Shown here: in pieces, positions 17,940-25,065 of the stretch | How the letters are laid out: every line of letters starts with the position of its first letter | Numbering within the stretch: the first letter of the stretch is position 1 | Source of the DNA: Chlorobiaceae bacterium | GTDB taxonomy: Bacteria; Bacteroidota; Chlorobiia; Chlorobiales; Chlorobiaceae | Direction of reading: 5' to 3' | Assembly (NCBI GenBank): GCA_013334485.1 | Contig: JAAXXL010000001.1 | Location: forward strand, 38,209-102,208 | DNA: 64,000 bases | Program-made: the position numbers and the translations under genes | Notes under the pieces: model-generated | Told to the model about the DNA's origin: nothing | The model's input: only the letters and a program-made list of their open reading frames with translations | Databases searched by the model: none

Positions 17940-19172
17940 TCAAGCTCTCTGGTGGTGATGGCTTTTCTGTTCTTTCAACAGGCGGTTCTGCTCATTCTGG
18001 TCAAGGTCAAAGGGTATGTGAAGCCATTTGTCCTTGAAGACCGCGTTACCCGGCTCAAGCCCGGTAAGACTGATCGGAAGAGTAATGATTTTCCGCTGGT
18101 TTCCTATCTGAACATAAAGCTCGTCACCGGTAACCCAGACATCAATATCAACAGGATTGGCAAACATCAGCTTCAACTGCACCTCATAAACATCCTTGAT
18201 TCTGACAAATTTTATCGGTGGTTCATCATACATCAAGTCCGACGGGTCCGTGTCACCGTACATATCCTTTGCAAACTGATCAAGAGCGGCAAGACCTACA
18301 ATTTCCTGCTCATACATCCTGAGTTTTTTAACCGGAAGCGGAGCAAAACCCTCTTCAATTTCTCCAAGATACTTCTGCTGGATGGTTTTCCACTTTTCAA
18401 GGTAACCACTGTCCTCATTGGTGTCAAGCAGCCTGTTGACAAGCACCATATCCACCTTGAAACCGTAAAGATTCAGATAGGTCAAAGCCCGCATGGTCTC
18501 CTTTATAGACATCTTCTCCGCATTCATGACCAGACGTACCGTTGACTTCACATTATCCGTCAGAATTTCACGGATATCCTCAAGCTCTTCAAAAACCTGG
18601 TCAACCGACTCAATCGCATCTTCAGGAGGAACAAAATGGGCAATCTTGTCAGACATTTTCGAAAGCGGCTTGCTGAGCGGGCGGATTATATATTTATTGA
18701 CATTTTTTATAGCTTTCATTCCCCATGCAAGCGTATCGGGAAGAGAGAGCAGCCGGAGGGTCTCTCCGGTCGGGGCAGTATCGAGCACCAGCACATCATA
18801 AAGTCCGGAGGTTTTATACCGCTTTATTCGCAAGAGTGAAAAAAGCTCTTCCATTCCGGGAAGAATAGTCATCTCATCAGTCATCACCCCGGAAACACCC
18901 TGGGCCATGAACACCTTTGCATAGTATTTCTGAACAGACTGCCAGTTCTGCTTGAGATCTACATAAGGGTTAACCTCAATGGCATGAAGGTTCTCCCTGA
19001 TTTTTGTAGGTTCAGCACCAAGAGGAAGGTTGAATGAATCCGACAGACTGTGAGCAGGATCGGTTGAAAGAATAAGGGTACGATAACCCATACCTGACAA
19101 ACGGACTGCTGTAGCTGCTGATACACTGGTTTTGCCTACCCCGCCTTTACCAGTAAATGTTAAAATACGCAT
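17940..19172 (-). CDS. ArsA/Get3-type ATPase at chlorosome locus (copy 2)
   Basis: A 410-residue paralogue of the ATPase at 13967-15121. The deviant P-loop '[11 protein letters not shown]' is at 8-18, switch I is 'STDPAHSLSDSF', and switch II is 'DTAPTGETLRLL'. The C-terminal beta-rich region (about 315-395, 'YEVQLKLMFANPVDIDVWV') fits an Hsp20-like domain, and the protein ends in a basic His-rich tail. It contains no cysteine at all, which rules out thiol-based arsenite binding. It is the first gene before csmC on the same strand with a 124-bp gap. Four 17-bp-spaced half-sites lie directly upstream. The two copies bracket csmC-csmA. Confidence 0.88.
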   Translation of the reverse strand: MRILTFTGKGGVGKTSVSAATAVRLSGMGYRTLILSTDPAHSLSDSFNLPLGAEPTKIRENLHAIEVNPYVDLKQNWQSVQKYYAKVFMAQGVSGVMTDEMTILPGMEELFSLLRIKRYKTSGLYDVLVLDTAPTGETLRLLSLPDTLAWGMKAIKNVNKYIIRPLSKPLSKMSDKIAHFVPPEDAIESVDQVFEELEDIREILTDNVKSTVRLVMNAEKMSIKETMRALTYLNLYGFKVDMVLVNRLLDTNEDSGYLEKWKTIQQKYLGEIEEGFAPLPVKKLRMYEQEIVGLAALDQFAKDMYGDTDPSDLMYDEPPIKFVRIKDVYEVQLKLMFANPVDIDVWVTGDELYVQIGNQRKIITLPISLTGLEPGNAVFKDKWLHIPFDLDQNEQNRLLKEQKSHHHQRA

Positions 19173-19207
19173 GAACCGAAGTTTGGAATATTAAATGACT
19201 ACGGACA

Positions 19208-19274
19208 AAGAGTTCAAGATATAACTCTGAACTATTTCTGCAAGAGTTCAAACATACACAGTTCGAACAATGTT
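19208..19274 (-). promoter_or_regulatory. Operator-like array: four GTTCAA-type half-sites spaced exactly 17 bp
   Basis: AGTTCA at 19211-19216, TGAACT at 19228-19233, AGTTCA at 19245-19250 and the palindrome GTTCGAAC at 19261-19268 have centres at 17-bp intervals, with the second inverted. The decamer AAGAGTTCAA occurs twice, 34 bp apart. The array is 36-96 bp before the ArsA-type start codon, and its first site reads TTGAAC on the minus strand, a possible -35 with TAATAT 18 bp further on. Confidence 0.5.
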
Positions 19275-19447
19275 AAAAAATTATTATTCAGACACTCTTC
19301 TCCCCTTTTTTTTCGGAATGGAAAAAAAGGGATATTTCATAAGTACACAAGAAAAAAAGATGCACAACGCAAACAGCTTGCAAATGAGAGGACAACTCTA
19401 TTAATTGACCTCAACGTTTATCATCCTTTCACCCTCATTTATTTGAA

Positions 19448-20254
19448 ATGAGCCCAGATATGATCGAAACAAATGCTCTTGCCGATGTCAGGGCAACCAT
19501 TACAGAAAACCGCCGTATCAGCAGCGATATCACCATCATTACACTGGAGTGCCCGGAAATTGCCATTGCAGCAAAACCGGGAAACTTTGTCAATGTCAAG
19601 GTCAGCAACACAACACAACCACTGCTCAGACGACCCTTTTCCATCCACAATGTCAGAGACAACTCAATTGACATCATGGTCAAATCTGTCGGGTGCGGAA
19701 CCGCTATCTTTTGCGACAGCGCTGAAGGCACTCCCATGATGGTACTTGGTCCGCTGGGTAACAGTTTTAATACCTCCAGCCGGAACTTCGACACCGCTCT
19801 TCTTCTCTCCGGAGGAATAGGCACAGCACCAATGTACTTTCTGGAACAGACACTTGCCCACGAAGAGAAAAAGGTAATCAACCTCGTCGGGGGCAGAACC
19901 GAAGCAGACCTGATCGCACCGGGACTTACCAATGTGCAGTTTGCTACCGATGACGGTTCAGCAGGCTTCAGGGGAAATGTAGTGGCGCTGCTTGAGAGTG
20001 TACTGCCCTCCATTGACCGGAAAGGAGGTGTGAAAGTATTTGCCTGCGGCCCCAATCCCATGCTCAAAGCACTGGCAGGATGCTGCAGAAAACATCACCT
20101 CCCGTGTGAGCTATCACTCGAATCGGTTATGGGCTGCGGCATCGGCATCTGCTACGGCTGCAGTGTTGAAATCAACGATCCTGACGGAGGGATCCGCTCC
20201 ATTCTGCTCTGCCGGGAAGGTCCGGTCATCGACGCCGAACTTTTTGTACTATAG
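19448..20254 (+). CDS. pyrK: Dihydroorotate dehydrogenase electron-transfer subunit
   Basis: A 268-residue FAD and [2Fe-2S] protein that passes electrons from dihydroorotate dehydrogenase type B (PyrD) to NAD. The N-terminal FAD domain has 'RRPFSIHNV' (the RxxS flavin motif), the NAD domain starts 'LLLSGGIGTAPM', and the C-terminus has the iron-sulfur cysteines in 'CGIGICYGCSVEI' plus 'LLCREG'. pyrD is not adjacent. The related NADPH:ferredoxin oxidoreductase beta subunits are similar, but the length and cluster pattern favour PyrK. Start ATG 19448; an alternative lies four codons on. Confidence 0.88.
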   Translation: MSPDMIETNALADVRATITENRRISSDITIITLECPEIAIAAKPGNFVNVKVSNTTQPLLRRPFSIHNVRDNSIDIMVKSVGCGTAIFCDSAEGTPMMVLGPLGNSFNTSSRNFDTALLLSGGIGTAPMYFLEQTLAHEEKKVINLVGGRTEADLIAPGLTNVQFATDDGSAGFRGNVVALLESVLPSIDRKGGVKVFACGPNPMLKALAGCCRKHHLPCELSLESVMGCGIGICYGCSVEINDPDGGIRSILLCREGPVIDAELFVL

Positions 20255-20327
20255 AACACTGAGATATATCTTCAAAAACATGGGAAAGGCATTCCCGAAA
20301 GCTTTTTTCAATGAACCCTGATACACT

Positions 20328-20834
20328 ATGGCAAAAGGACTCAATAAAGTAATGCTGATAGGTCGCCTCGGCAAAGATCCGGTAACCCGTCAGGCCGGCA
20401 GCAGCACAGTATGCAACTTCACCATCGCCACAAGCGAAACATTCAAGGATGCACAGGGCTCGAAGCAGGAAAGAACCGAGTGGCACAACATTGCCGTATG
20501 GGGACGACTTGGCGAGATATGCCAGCAGTACCTTACAAAAGGTCGCGAAGTCTATATCGAAGGTAAGCTGCAAACCCGAAGCTGGGACGACCCGAAAAGC
20601 GGCGAAAAGAAATATGCCACTGACATTGTCTGCACAGACATGCAGATGCTTGGCAGTCAGAGAGATTCCGGTGCCGGCAGTGGAGGATACAGTGATGGCG
20701 GCGCATCGAATTACGAACGTCAGGCAGACAAAACTCAGCCACGCGACTATCAGGGGGACTCCGGCTATCCTGCACCATCTGCTCCTCCTTCAGCGCCCAT
20801 GCTTGAAAGCGACAAGGATGACCTTCCGTTTTAA
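20328..20834 (+). CDS. ssb: Single-stranded DNA-binding protein
   Basis: A 168-residue SSB. Residues 1-108 are the OB fold starting '[17 protein letters not shown]' and ending near 'DMQMLGSQ'. A Gly/Ser/Pro-rich linker follows, and the acidic tip 'DKDDLPF' is the standard docking peptide for replication and repair partners. It lies 73 bp after pyrK and 61 bp before holA on the same strand. Confidence 0.96.
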   Translation: MAKGLNKVMLIGRLGKDPVTRQAGSSTVCNFTIATSETFKDAQGSKQERTEWHNIAVWGRLGEICQQYLTKGREVYIEGKLQTRSWDDPKSGEKKYATDIVCTDMQMLGSQRDSGAGSGGYSDGGASNYERQADKTQPRDYQGDSGYPAPSAPPSAPMLESDKDDLPF

Positions 20835-20847
20835 TGAGACGCTGAGC

Positions 20848-20868
20848 GCCGGGTTCTCAACGCCCGGC
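20848..20868 (+). terminator. Short GC hairpin after ssb
   Basis: GCCGGG and CCCGGC form a 6-bp stem with a 9-base loop 14 bp after the ssb stop. T-rich sequence appears only about 15 bp later, so it is a weak terminator at best. The following 'ACTCAGCACTTAGCAC' text recurs in other intergenic regions. Confidence 0.4.
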
Positions 20869-20895
20869 ACTCAGCACTTAGCACTTTTTTAATCA

Positions 20896-21936
20896 ATGGA
20901 TGCATTGAAGAAAACCCCTCTTGCCGGTACCGTTTCACCGGTTTATTTTCTCTACGGCCCCGAAAGCCACCTCAAGGAAGAGATGACCGATATGATAAAA
21001 TCGGCTCTATTTCCTTCAGAGAGCGATGCAGCAGCTAATACGCACATACTCTACGGCCCGGAGCTCACGTTGGGAGAACTGGTTTCCAAAGCTTCAGAGT
21101 ACCCGATGTTTACCCCGAAACAGCTTATTATTGTCCGGCAGTTTGAAAAAATCAAAAAGCCCGCGACAAAGGAGCTGCTAAAACAGCATGAAGAGAAATT
21201 CAGCCGCTACATGCAGAATCCGGCAGAGTTCACCATTCTTGTGCTTGATGCCGACCAGATTGAGAAAAAAGAGCAGGAAAAAACGCCATACAGTACACTG
21301 AAAATGTACCGCAAAGAGTTCCCGGTTATCAAAAGTCCGGATCTCTTTGCTTCCGAACGGGCAAAAGCCTCCGGATGGGAGTTCGAACCTGATGCACTCA
21401 AAGCATTTTCCGCCTATATTCAGCCATCTTCGCGGGAGATATGCCACGAAATCGAAAAAATCATCATGTACGTCTCCGCGCGGGCCGGAGTAAAGCGTAT
21501 CACAGCCGCCGATGTTCTTGACTGCGTAGGTATATCCAGAACCTATAATGTCTTTGAGCTGGAAAAAGCACTTGCAGCACGAAACCTCCGCCTCTGCAGC
21601 GGCATCTCGCTCATGATCATGGATCAGGAGGGTCAAAAAGAGGGGCTCGGCAACATCGTCCGTTACCTCACCACTTTTTATATCCGGCTTTGGAAACTCT
21701 CACTGCCCGAAGTACGACAGCTTCCGCAGGCTGAAATCGCTAAAATTCTCGGCATGTACGGCAAGCAGGAGTACTTTATAAAAAACTACCTTACCTACAC
21801 CCGGTCATTTTCGATCTCCGACACCGAGCAGGCAATTATCGCCCTGAAAGAGACCGATGCCGCACTCAAAGGACTTCTCCCCTACCCCGACGAGAAATTT
21901 CTGCTTCTTAAACTCATGCAAAAACTGCTGGGGTGA
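20896..21936 (+). CDS. holA: DNA polymerase III delta subunit
   Basis: A 346-residue clamp-loader subunit that opens the sliding clamp. The N-terminal AAA+ region starts '[16 protein letters not shown]' (about 14-29), which keeps the fold but not a working Walker A, as is normal for delta. The HolA C-terminal helical collar includes '[12 protein letters not shown]' and '[15 protein letters not shown]'. Length is typical. It follows ssb and ends 55 bp before a 24-bp-arm palindrome that separates it from a convergent gene. Confidence 0.93.
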   Translation: MDALKKTPLAGTVSPVYFLYGPESHLKEEMTDMIKSALFPSESDAAANTHILYGPELTLGELVSKASEYPMFTPKQLIIVRQFEKIKKPATKELLKQHEEKFSRYMQNPAEFTILVLDADQIEKKEQEKTPYSTLKMYRKEFPVIKSPDLFASERAKASGWEFEPDALKAFSAYIQPSSREICHEIEKIIMYVSARAGVKRITAADVLDCVGISRTYNVFELEKALAARNLRLCSGISLMIMDQEGQKEGLGNIVRYLTTFYIRLWKLSLPEVRQLPQAEIAKILGMYGKQEYFIKNYLTYTRSFSISDTEQAIIALKETDAALKGLLPYPDEKFLLLKLMQKLLG

Positions 21937-21990
21937 AAACCGAAGTAAAATAACCAGTACCTTGCATTAAACCTTCTCGAAGCACTCTTT

Positions 21991-22044
21991 AATCTTTTAT
22001 AGGTACTATAGGTCTCATGGGACTTATAGTACCTATAAAAGATT
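21991..22044. repeat. Long palindrome between convergent holA and epimerase (repeat family E, copy 1)
   Basis: AATCTTTTATAGGTACTATAGGTC pairs with GACTTATAGTACCTATAAAAGATT over 24 positions (one G-T wobble) around the 6-base loop TCATGG. The left flank and arm start 'AAGCACTCTTTAATCTT' are repeated at 31520-31536. It may serve as a bidirectional terminator for the two convergent genes, but its repeated nature points to a mobile or REP-like element. Confidence 0.8.
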
Positions 22045-22064
22045 TCAAGAAATTTTACCAAACC

Positions 22065-23057
22065 TCACATCCACCCTTTTCGTCGGTACCAGTCGATGGT
22101 GGTTGCAACACCTTTTTCAAGGGGAGTTCCGGCTATAAAACCAAGATCGCGTTCTGCCTTTTCCGGCGAGCAGACCCAGTAATCCTGAACCAGTTCATTG
22201 GCTTTATCACGGTTGATAAGCGCCGGCTTGCCGGTCAATGCGCCTGCAGCACCAACGAGAGTACCAACAAAAAACACAAGAGGCACCGGAAGAGAAATGG
22301 TATAAAACCGTCGAAAACCAAACACTGGACGCGCAGCAGCAACAACTTCCGCCCAAGAGAGCGCGTGATGAGAGGTTATATAATAACACTGGCCAACACC
22401 CTTTTCAGAACGGACGGCAAGCATGATACCTCTGAGAAGATCATCAACATAAATCATGCTGAAACGCTGCTTTCCGGGTCTGCCCGCCGATATCAGCACC
22501 CCTTTTGCAAGCATCTGAAAAACCTGCAGAACATCTCGATCACCCGGCCCGTAAACGGCAGGTGGACGAACAATGGTAACCGGAATATCCTGTGCATACT
22601 CCATGCAAACAGTTTCCGCCCTTGACTTGCTTCGACCGTAAGCACTCACAGGCTTGCATAGATCAGATTCGCTGACACCCGACACTCCATCCGAAGCCGG
22701 ACCTGCAGCAGCAAGAGAAGAGATCAGTAAAAAACGTTTCAGCGAAGGATTATGCGCCCTGACTGCATCAAGAATGTTCCTGACCGGCATAACATTACCG
22801 GCATCAAAACCTGCTTCGTCAACCGCTTTGGTGACCCCGGCAAGATGCACAATACGGTCAACCCGCTGAACCGCCCGGCCAAGAGCCTCGCGATCACTAA
22901 AACTCCCTCTGACAATCTCTATCTTGCCGGATAAGGGCAATCCTGCACTTTCGGGACGTAAAAAAACTCTTATCTGCACTCCCTCTTTCTCAAGTAGATT
23001 CAGCAGCCTCGACCCAATAAAACCGGTCGACCCCGTCACTAAAATTGTTTCACCCAT
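22065..23057 (-). CDS. NAD-dependent epimerase/dehydratase, candidate ceramide reductase
   Basis: A 330-residue extended SDR with Rossmann motif 'GSTGFIGSRLL' (about 7-17), the 'VHLAGVTKAVD' strand and catalytic 'YGRSKSRAE' (about 145). The ATG at 23057 is chosen over the GTG two codons earlier. A hydrophobic stretch 'LPVPLVFFVGTLVGAAGAL' (about 245-263) is unusual for soluble SDRs and suggests a lipid or membrane-bound substrate. It is divergent from the serine-palmitoyltransferase-like gene. In Caulobacter an SDR of this type (CerR) works with Spt in ceramide synthesis. That function here is inferred from the pairing. Confidence 0.75.
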   Translation of the reverse strand: MGETILVTGSTGFIGSRLLNLLEKEGVQIRVFLRPESAGLPLSGKIEIVRGSFSDREALGRAVQRVDRIVHLAGVTKAVDEAGFDAGNVMPVRNILDAVRAHNPSLKRFLLISSLAAAGPASDGVSGVSESDLCKPVSAYGRSKSRAETVCMEYAQDIPVTIVRPPAVYGPGDRDVLQVFQMLAKGVLISAGRPGKQRFSMIYVDDLLRGIMLAVRSEKGVGQCYYITSHHALSWAEVVAAARPVFGFRRFYTISLPVPLVFFVGTLVGAAGALTGKPALINRDKANELVQDYWVCSPEKAERDLGFIAGTPLEKGVATTIDWYRRKGWM

Positions 23058-23296
23058 AGACACTTTTGTTCATTTATTTAATCTATTTACTTTTATTACG
23101 CCACAAAAGCATTTCTGGCAGCAAAAAAACCGGCACGGGTATTATCAAAAAAAATAAAAAAATTGATACATTTCGGTTTCAGGGCAAAACCGTCCTGCTG
23201 AAACCCGGTCACCGAAAGAAATAAGAGAACAAAACGACCGTAAGAACGAGAAATTCACGCTTTTTGCTATTAAAGCTGAGATAAATTTGCATTCCT

Positions 23297-24499
23297 GTGG
23301 ATAAAACAAAAGATTTATTTAAAAAATGCCTTGATTTTACCCTTGCCGATGAAGTAAAGGCACAGGGTGTATATCCATTTTTTCATCCGATAGACGAAAA
23401 TGAAGGTCCGGTTGTCACCTTTGCCGGACGAAAACTCGTGATGGCCGGCTCCAACAACTATCTCGGTCTGACTGCCGACCCCAGGGTAAAAGCCGCATCA
23501 ATCAATGCAATCAACAAATACGGCACAAGCTGCAGCGGCTCAAGATACATGACCGGCACGGTCAATCTTCACATTGAGCTTGAAGAGAAGCTTGCCAACT
23601 TTTTCCAGAAAGAGCGCTGCCTGCTCTTCAGTACCGGCTACCAGACAGGTCAGGGCATCATCCCCACTGTTGTACAGCGCGGTGAATATATAGTCTCTGA
23701 TCGCGACAACCACGCAAGCCTGGTCGCAGCATCCATAATGGCACAGGGAGCAGGAGCAAACCTTGTCCGATACAACCACAACAATATGGAGGATCTGGAG
23801 CGCGTGCTTCAGAAAATCCCTGAGTCAGCCGGACGCCTGATCGTTTCTGATGGAGTCTTTTCAGTTTCAGGTGAAATCGTCGATCTTCCTGAACTGGTAA
23901 AACTCGCCAAAAAATATAATGCACGAATTCTTATTGATGACGCACATGCCGTAGGCGTTATTGGCAAAGGTGGCCGGGGTACCCCGTCGGAGTTTGATCT
24001 GGTTGACGAGGTGGACCTCATCATGGGCACCTTCTCAAAAACCTTTGGCTCACTTGGCGGATATGTAGCAGGTGACCGCAGTGTCATCAACTATATCAAG
24101 CACAACGCATCATCCCTCATCTTTAGCGCCTCACCTACACCGGCCAGTGTTGCGGCAGTGCTTGCCACCCTCGAAATAATCAGCAACGAACCCGAACTTA
24201 CTGAACGGCTGATCTCCAATACCGACTATGTTCGTCAGGGACTGCTTAAAGCCGGATTTACACTCATGCCATCACGAACAGCCATTGTCACTGTTCTGAT
24301 CAGCGACCAAATGAAAACTCTGCTCTTCTGGAAAAAGCTCTTCGATGCAGGCGTTTATGTGAATGCCTTTATCCGTCCTGGCGTTATGCCGGGTCATGAA
24401 GCACTTCGAACAAGCTTCATGGCAACTCACCTCAAAGAGCATCTCGACAAGGTCATCACCGAATTCTCCACTATAGGAAAAGAGCTCGGAGTAATCTGA
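23297..24499 (+). CDS. Alpha-oxoamine synthase, probably serine palmitoyltransferase
   Basis: A 400-residue PLP enzyme that condenses an amino acid with an acyl-CoA or acyl-ACP. The PLP lysine is in '[15 protein letters not shown]' (about 233-247), the PLP-stacking and Asp-His region is '[10 protein letters not shown]', and '[17 protein letters not shown]' is at the N-terminal active site. The start is GTG at 23297; no ATG fits the conserved N-terminus. Family members include serine palmitoyltransferase, BioF, aminolevulinate synthase and 2-amino-3-ketobutyrate ligase. No biotin or threonine-catabolism genes are nearby, and the neighbour is an SDR, so a sphingoid-base role is favoured. Confidence 0.82.
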   Translation: MDKTKDLFKKCLDFTLADEVKAQGVYPFFHPIDENEGPVVTFAGRKLVMAGSNNYLGLTADPRVKAASINAINKYGTSCSGSRYMTGTVNLHIELEEKLANFFQKERCLLFSTGYQTGQGIIPTVVQRGEYIVSDRDNHASLVAASIMAQGAGANLVRYNHNNMEDLERVLQKIPESAGRLIVSDGVFSVSGEIVDLPELVKLAKKYNARILIDDAHAVGVIGKGGRGTPSEFDLVDEVDLIMGTFSKTFGSLGGYVAGDRSVINYIKHNASSLIFSASPTPASVAAVLATLEIISNEPELTERLISNTDYVRQGLLKAGFTLMPSRTAIVTVLISDQMKTLLFWKKLFDAGVYVNAFIRPGVMPGHEALRTSFMATHLKEHLDKVITEFSTIGKELGVI

Positions 24500-24533
24500 G
24501 CTTGGAGGCTTGGAGCAAATAATTTATTTCCAT

Positions 24534-24561
24534 GTTATCCCCGGTACGAACCGGGGATAAC
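24534..24561. terminator. Perfect 12-bp hairpin after the serine-palmitoyltransferase-like gene
   Basis: GTTATCCCCGGT and ACCGGGGATAAC enclose a 4-base ACGA loop, 35 bp after the stop codon. The stem is strong, but no T-run follows, so termination is likely but not certain. Confidence 0.55.
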
Positions 24562-24630
24562 TATTTCCGGCAGCACAAGTATACCGTTGCAGGAAAGTAA
24601 AAAGGACAACAACGGACAAAGAGAAATCTC

Positions 24631-24659
24631 AGGCAACCACAGGGTATTGCCCCTGCACA
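24631..24659. repeat. Repeat family B copy (short hairpin)
   Basis: 'AGGCAACCACAGGGTATTGC' followed by CCCTGCAC is a variant of the GGGCAACC...GGATTGCCCC unit found again at 31581, 44071, 51897 and 52093. Confidence 0.6.
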
Positions 24660-24664
24660 CCAGT

Positions 24665-24742
24665 GTCATCCCGAACGCATGTGAGGGATCTCTCTTTCGA
24701 CAAGCAGATCCCTCACCATCCTTCGTCAGGATTCGGGATGAC
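24665..24742. repeat. Repeat family A copy 1
   Basis: Begins GTCATCCCGAACGC and ends ATTCGGGATGAC, with an internal 'AGGGATCTCTC...AGATCCCTC' palindromic core. This is the longest and most diverged of the six copies seen in the window. Confidence 0.8.
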
Positions 24743-25065
24743 ACCACTCCCCCCTCCTGTCCACATCGTCTTCCTTTCGTGAACTTTCGTGTCTTTCGTG
24801 GCAACAAATCTTTTCTCATCTCCCAGCACTCAGCACTTTTCTCCTCCACCCCTGATTCACGATACTATTACCTTATCATTTGCACAATTTGCTTTTTTTT
24901 TTATAACTTTGGAGTTACGATGGCTATTCATTGCGTGATGAGATAAAGATTATTTTAATACCGATAGCTGATATGAGGTGTTGATGATGAGGTGATGACG
25001 GAGAATTCCAGAATGAGTAACCCGGTTTTTTTGTTCGTATCATTGCAACCAGACAACACACAACC

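Larger units (their letters stand above)
24500..25065. other. Composite repeat region before the TonB receptor gene
   Basis: A 566-bp gap. From left to right it holds a perfect 12-bp hairpin (24534-24561), a family B hairpin (24631-24659), a family A element (24665-24742), a 'TTTCGTGnCTTTCGTGG' segment found in other gaps (about 24775-24815) and 'CAGCACTCAGCACTTTT'. The last 200 bp before the receptor gene are AT-rich without a recognisable riboswitch; I looked specifically for a cobalamin (B12) box and did not see one. No gene is evident. Confidence 0.6.

Noticed and set aside
17952-18545. 197-codon plus-strand ORF
   Set aside because: Antisense shadow of the ArsA-type ATPase gene at 17940-19172, whose P-loop and switch motifs are certain.
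13967-19172. Arsenic-resistance operon based on two arsA hits
   Set aside because: No arsB, arsC, arsD or arsR is present, and the proteins have no metalloid-binding cysteines.
22017-22625. 202-codon plus-strand ORF
   Set aside because: Antisense to the epimerase gene and starts in the family E palindrome.
24840-25065. Cobalamin riboswitch upstream of the TonB receptor
   Set aside because: I looked for a B12 box and the expected pairing around it and did not find them; the region is AT-rich only.
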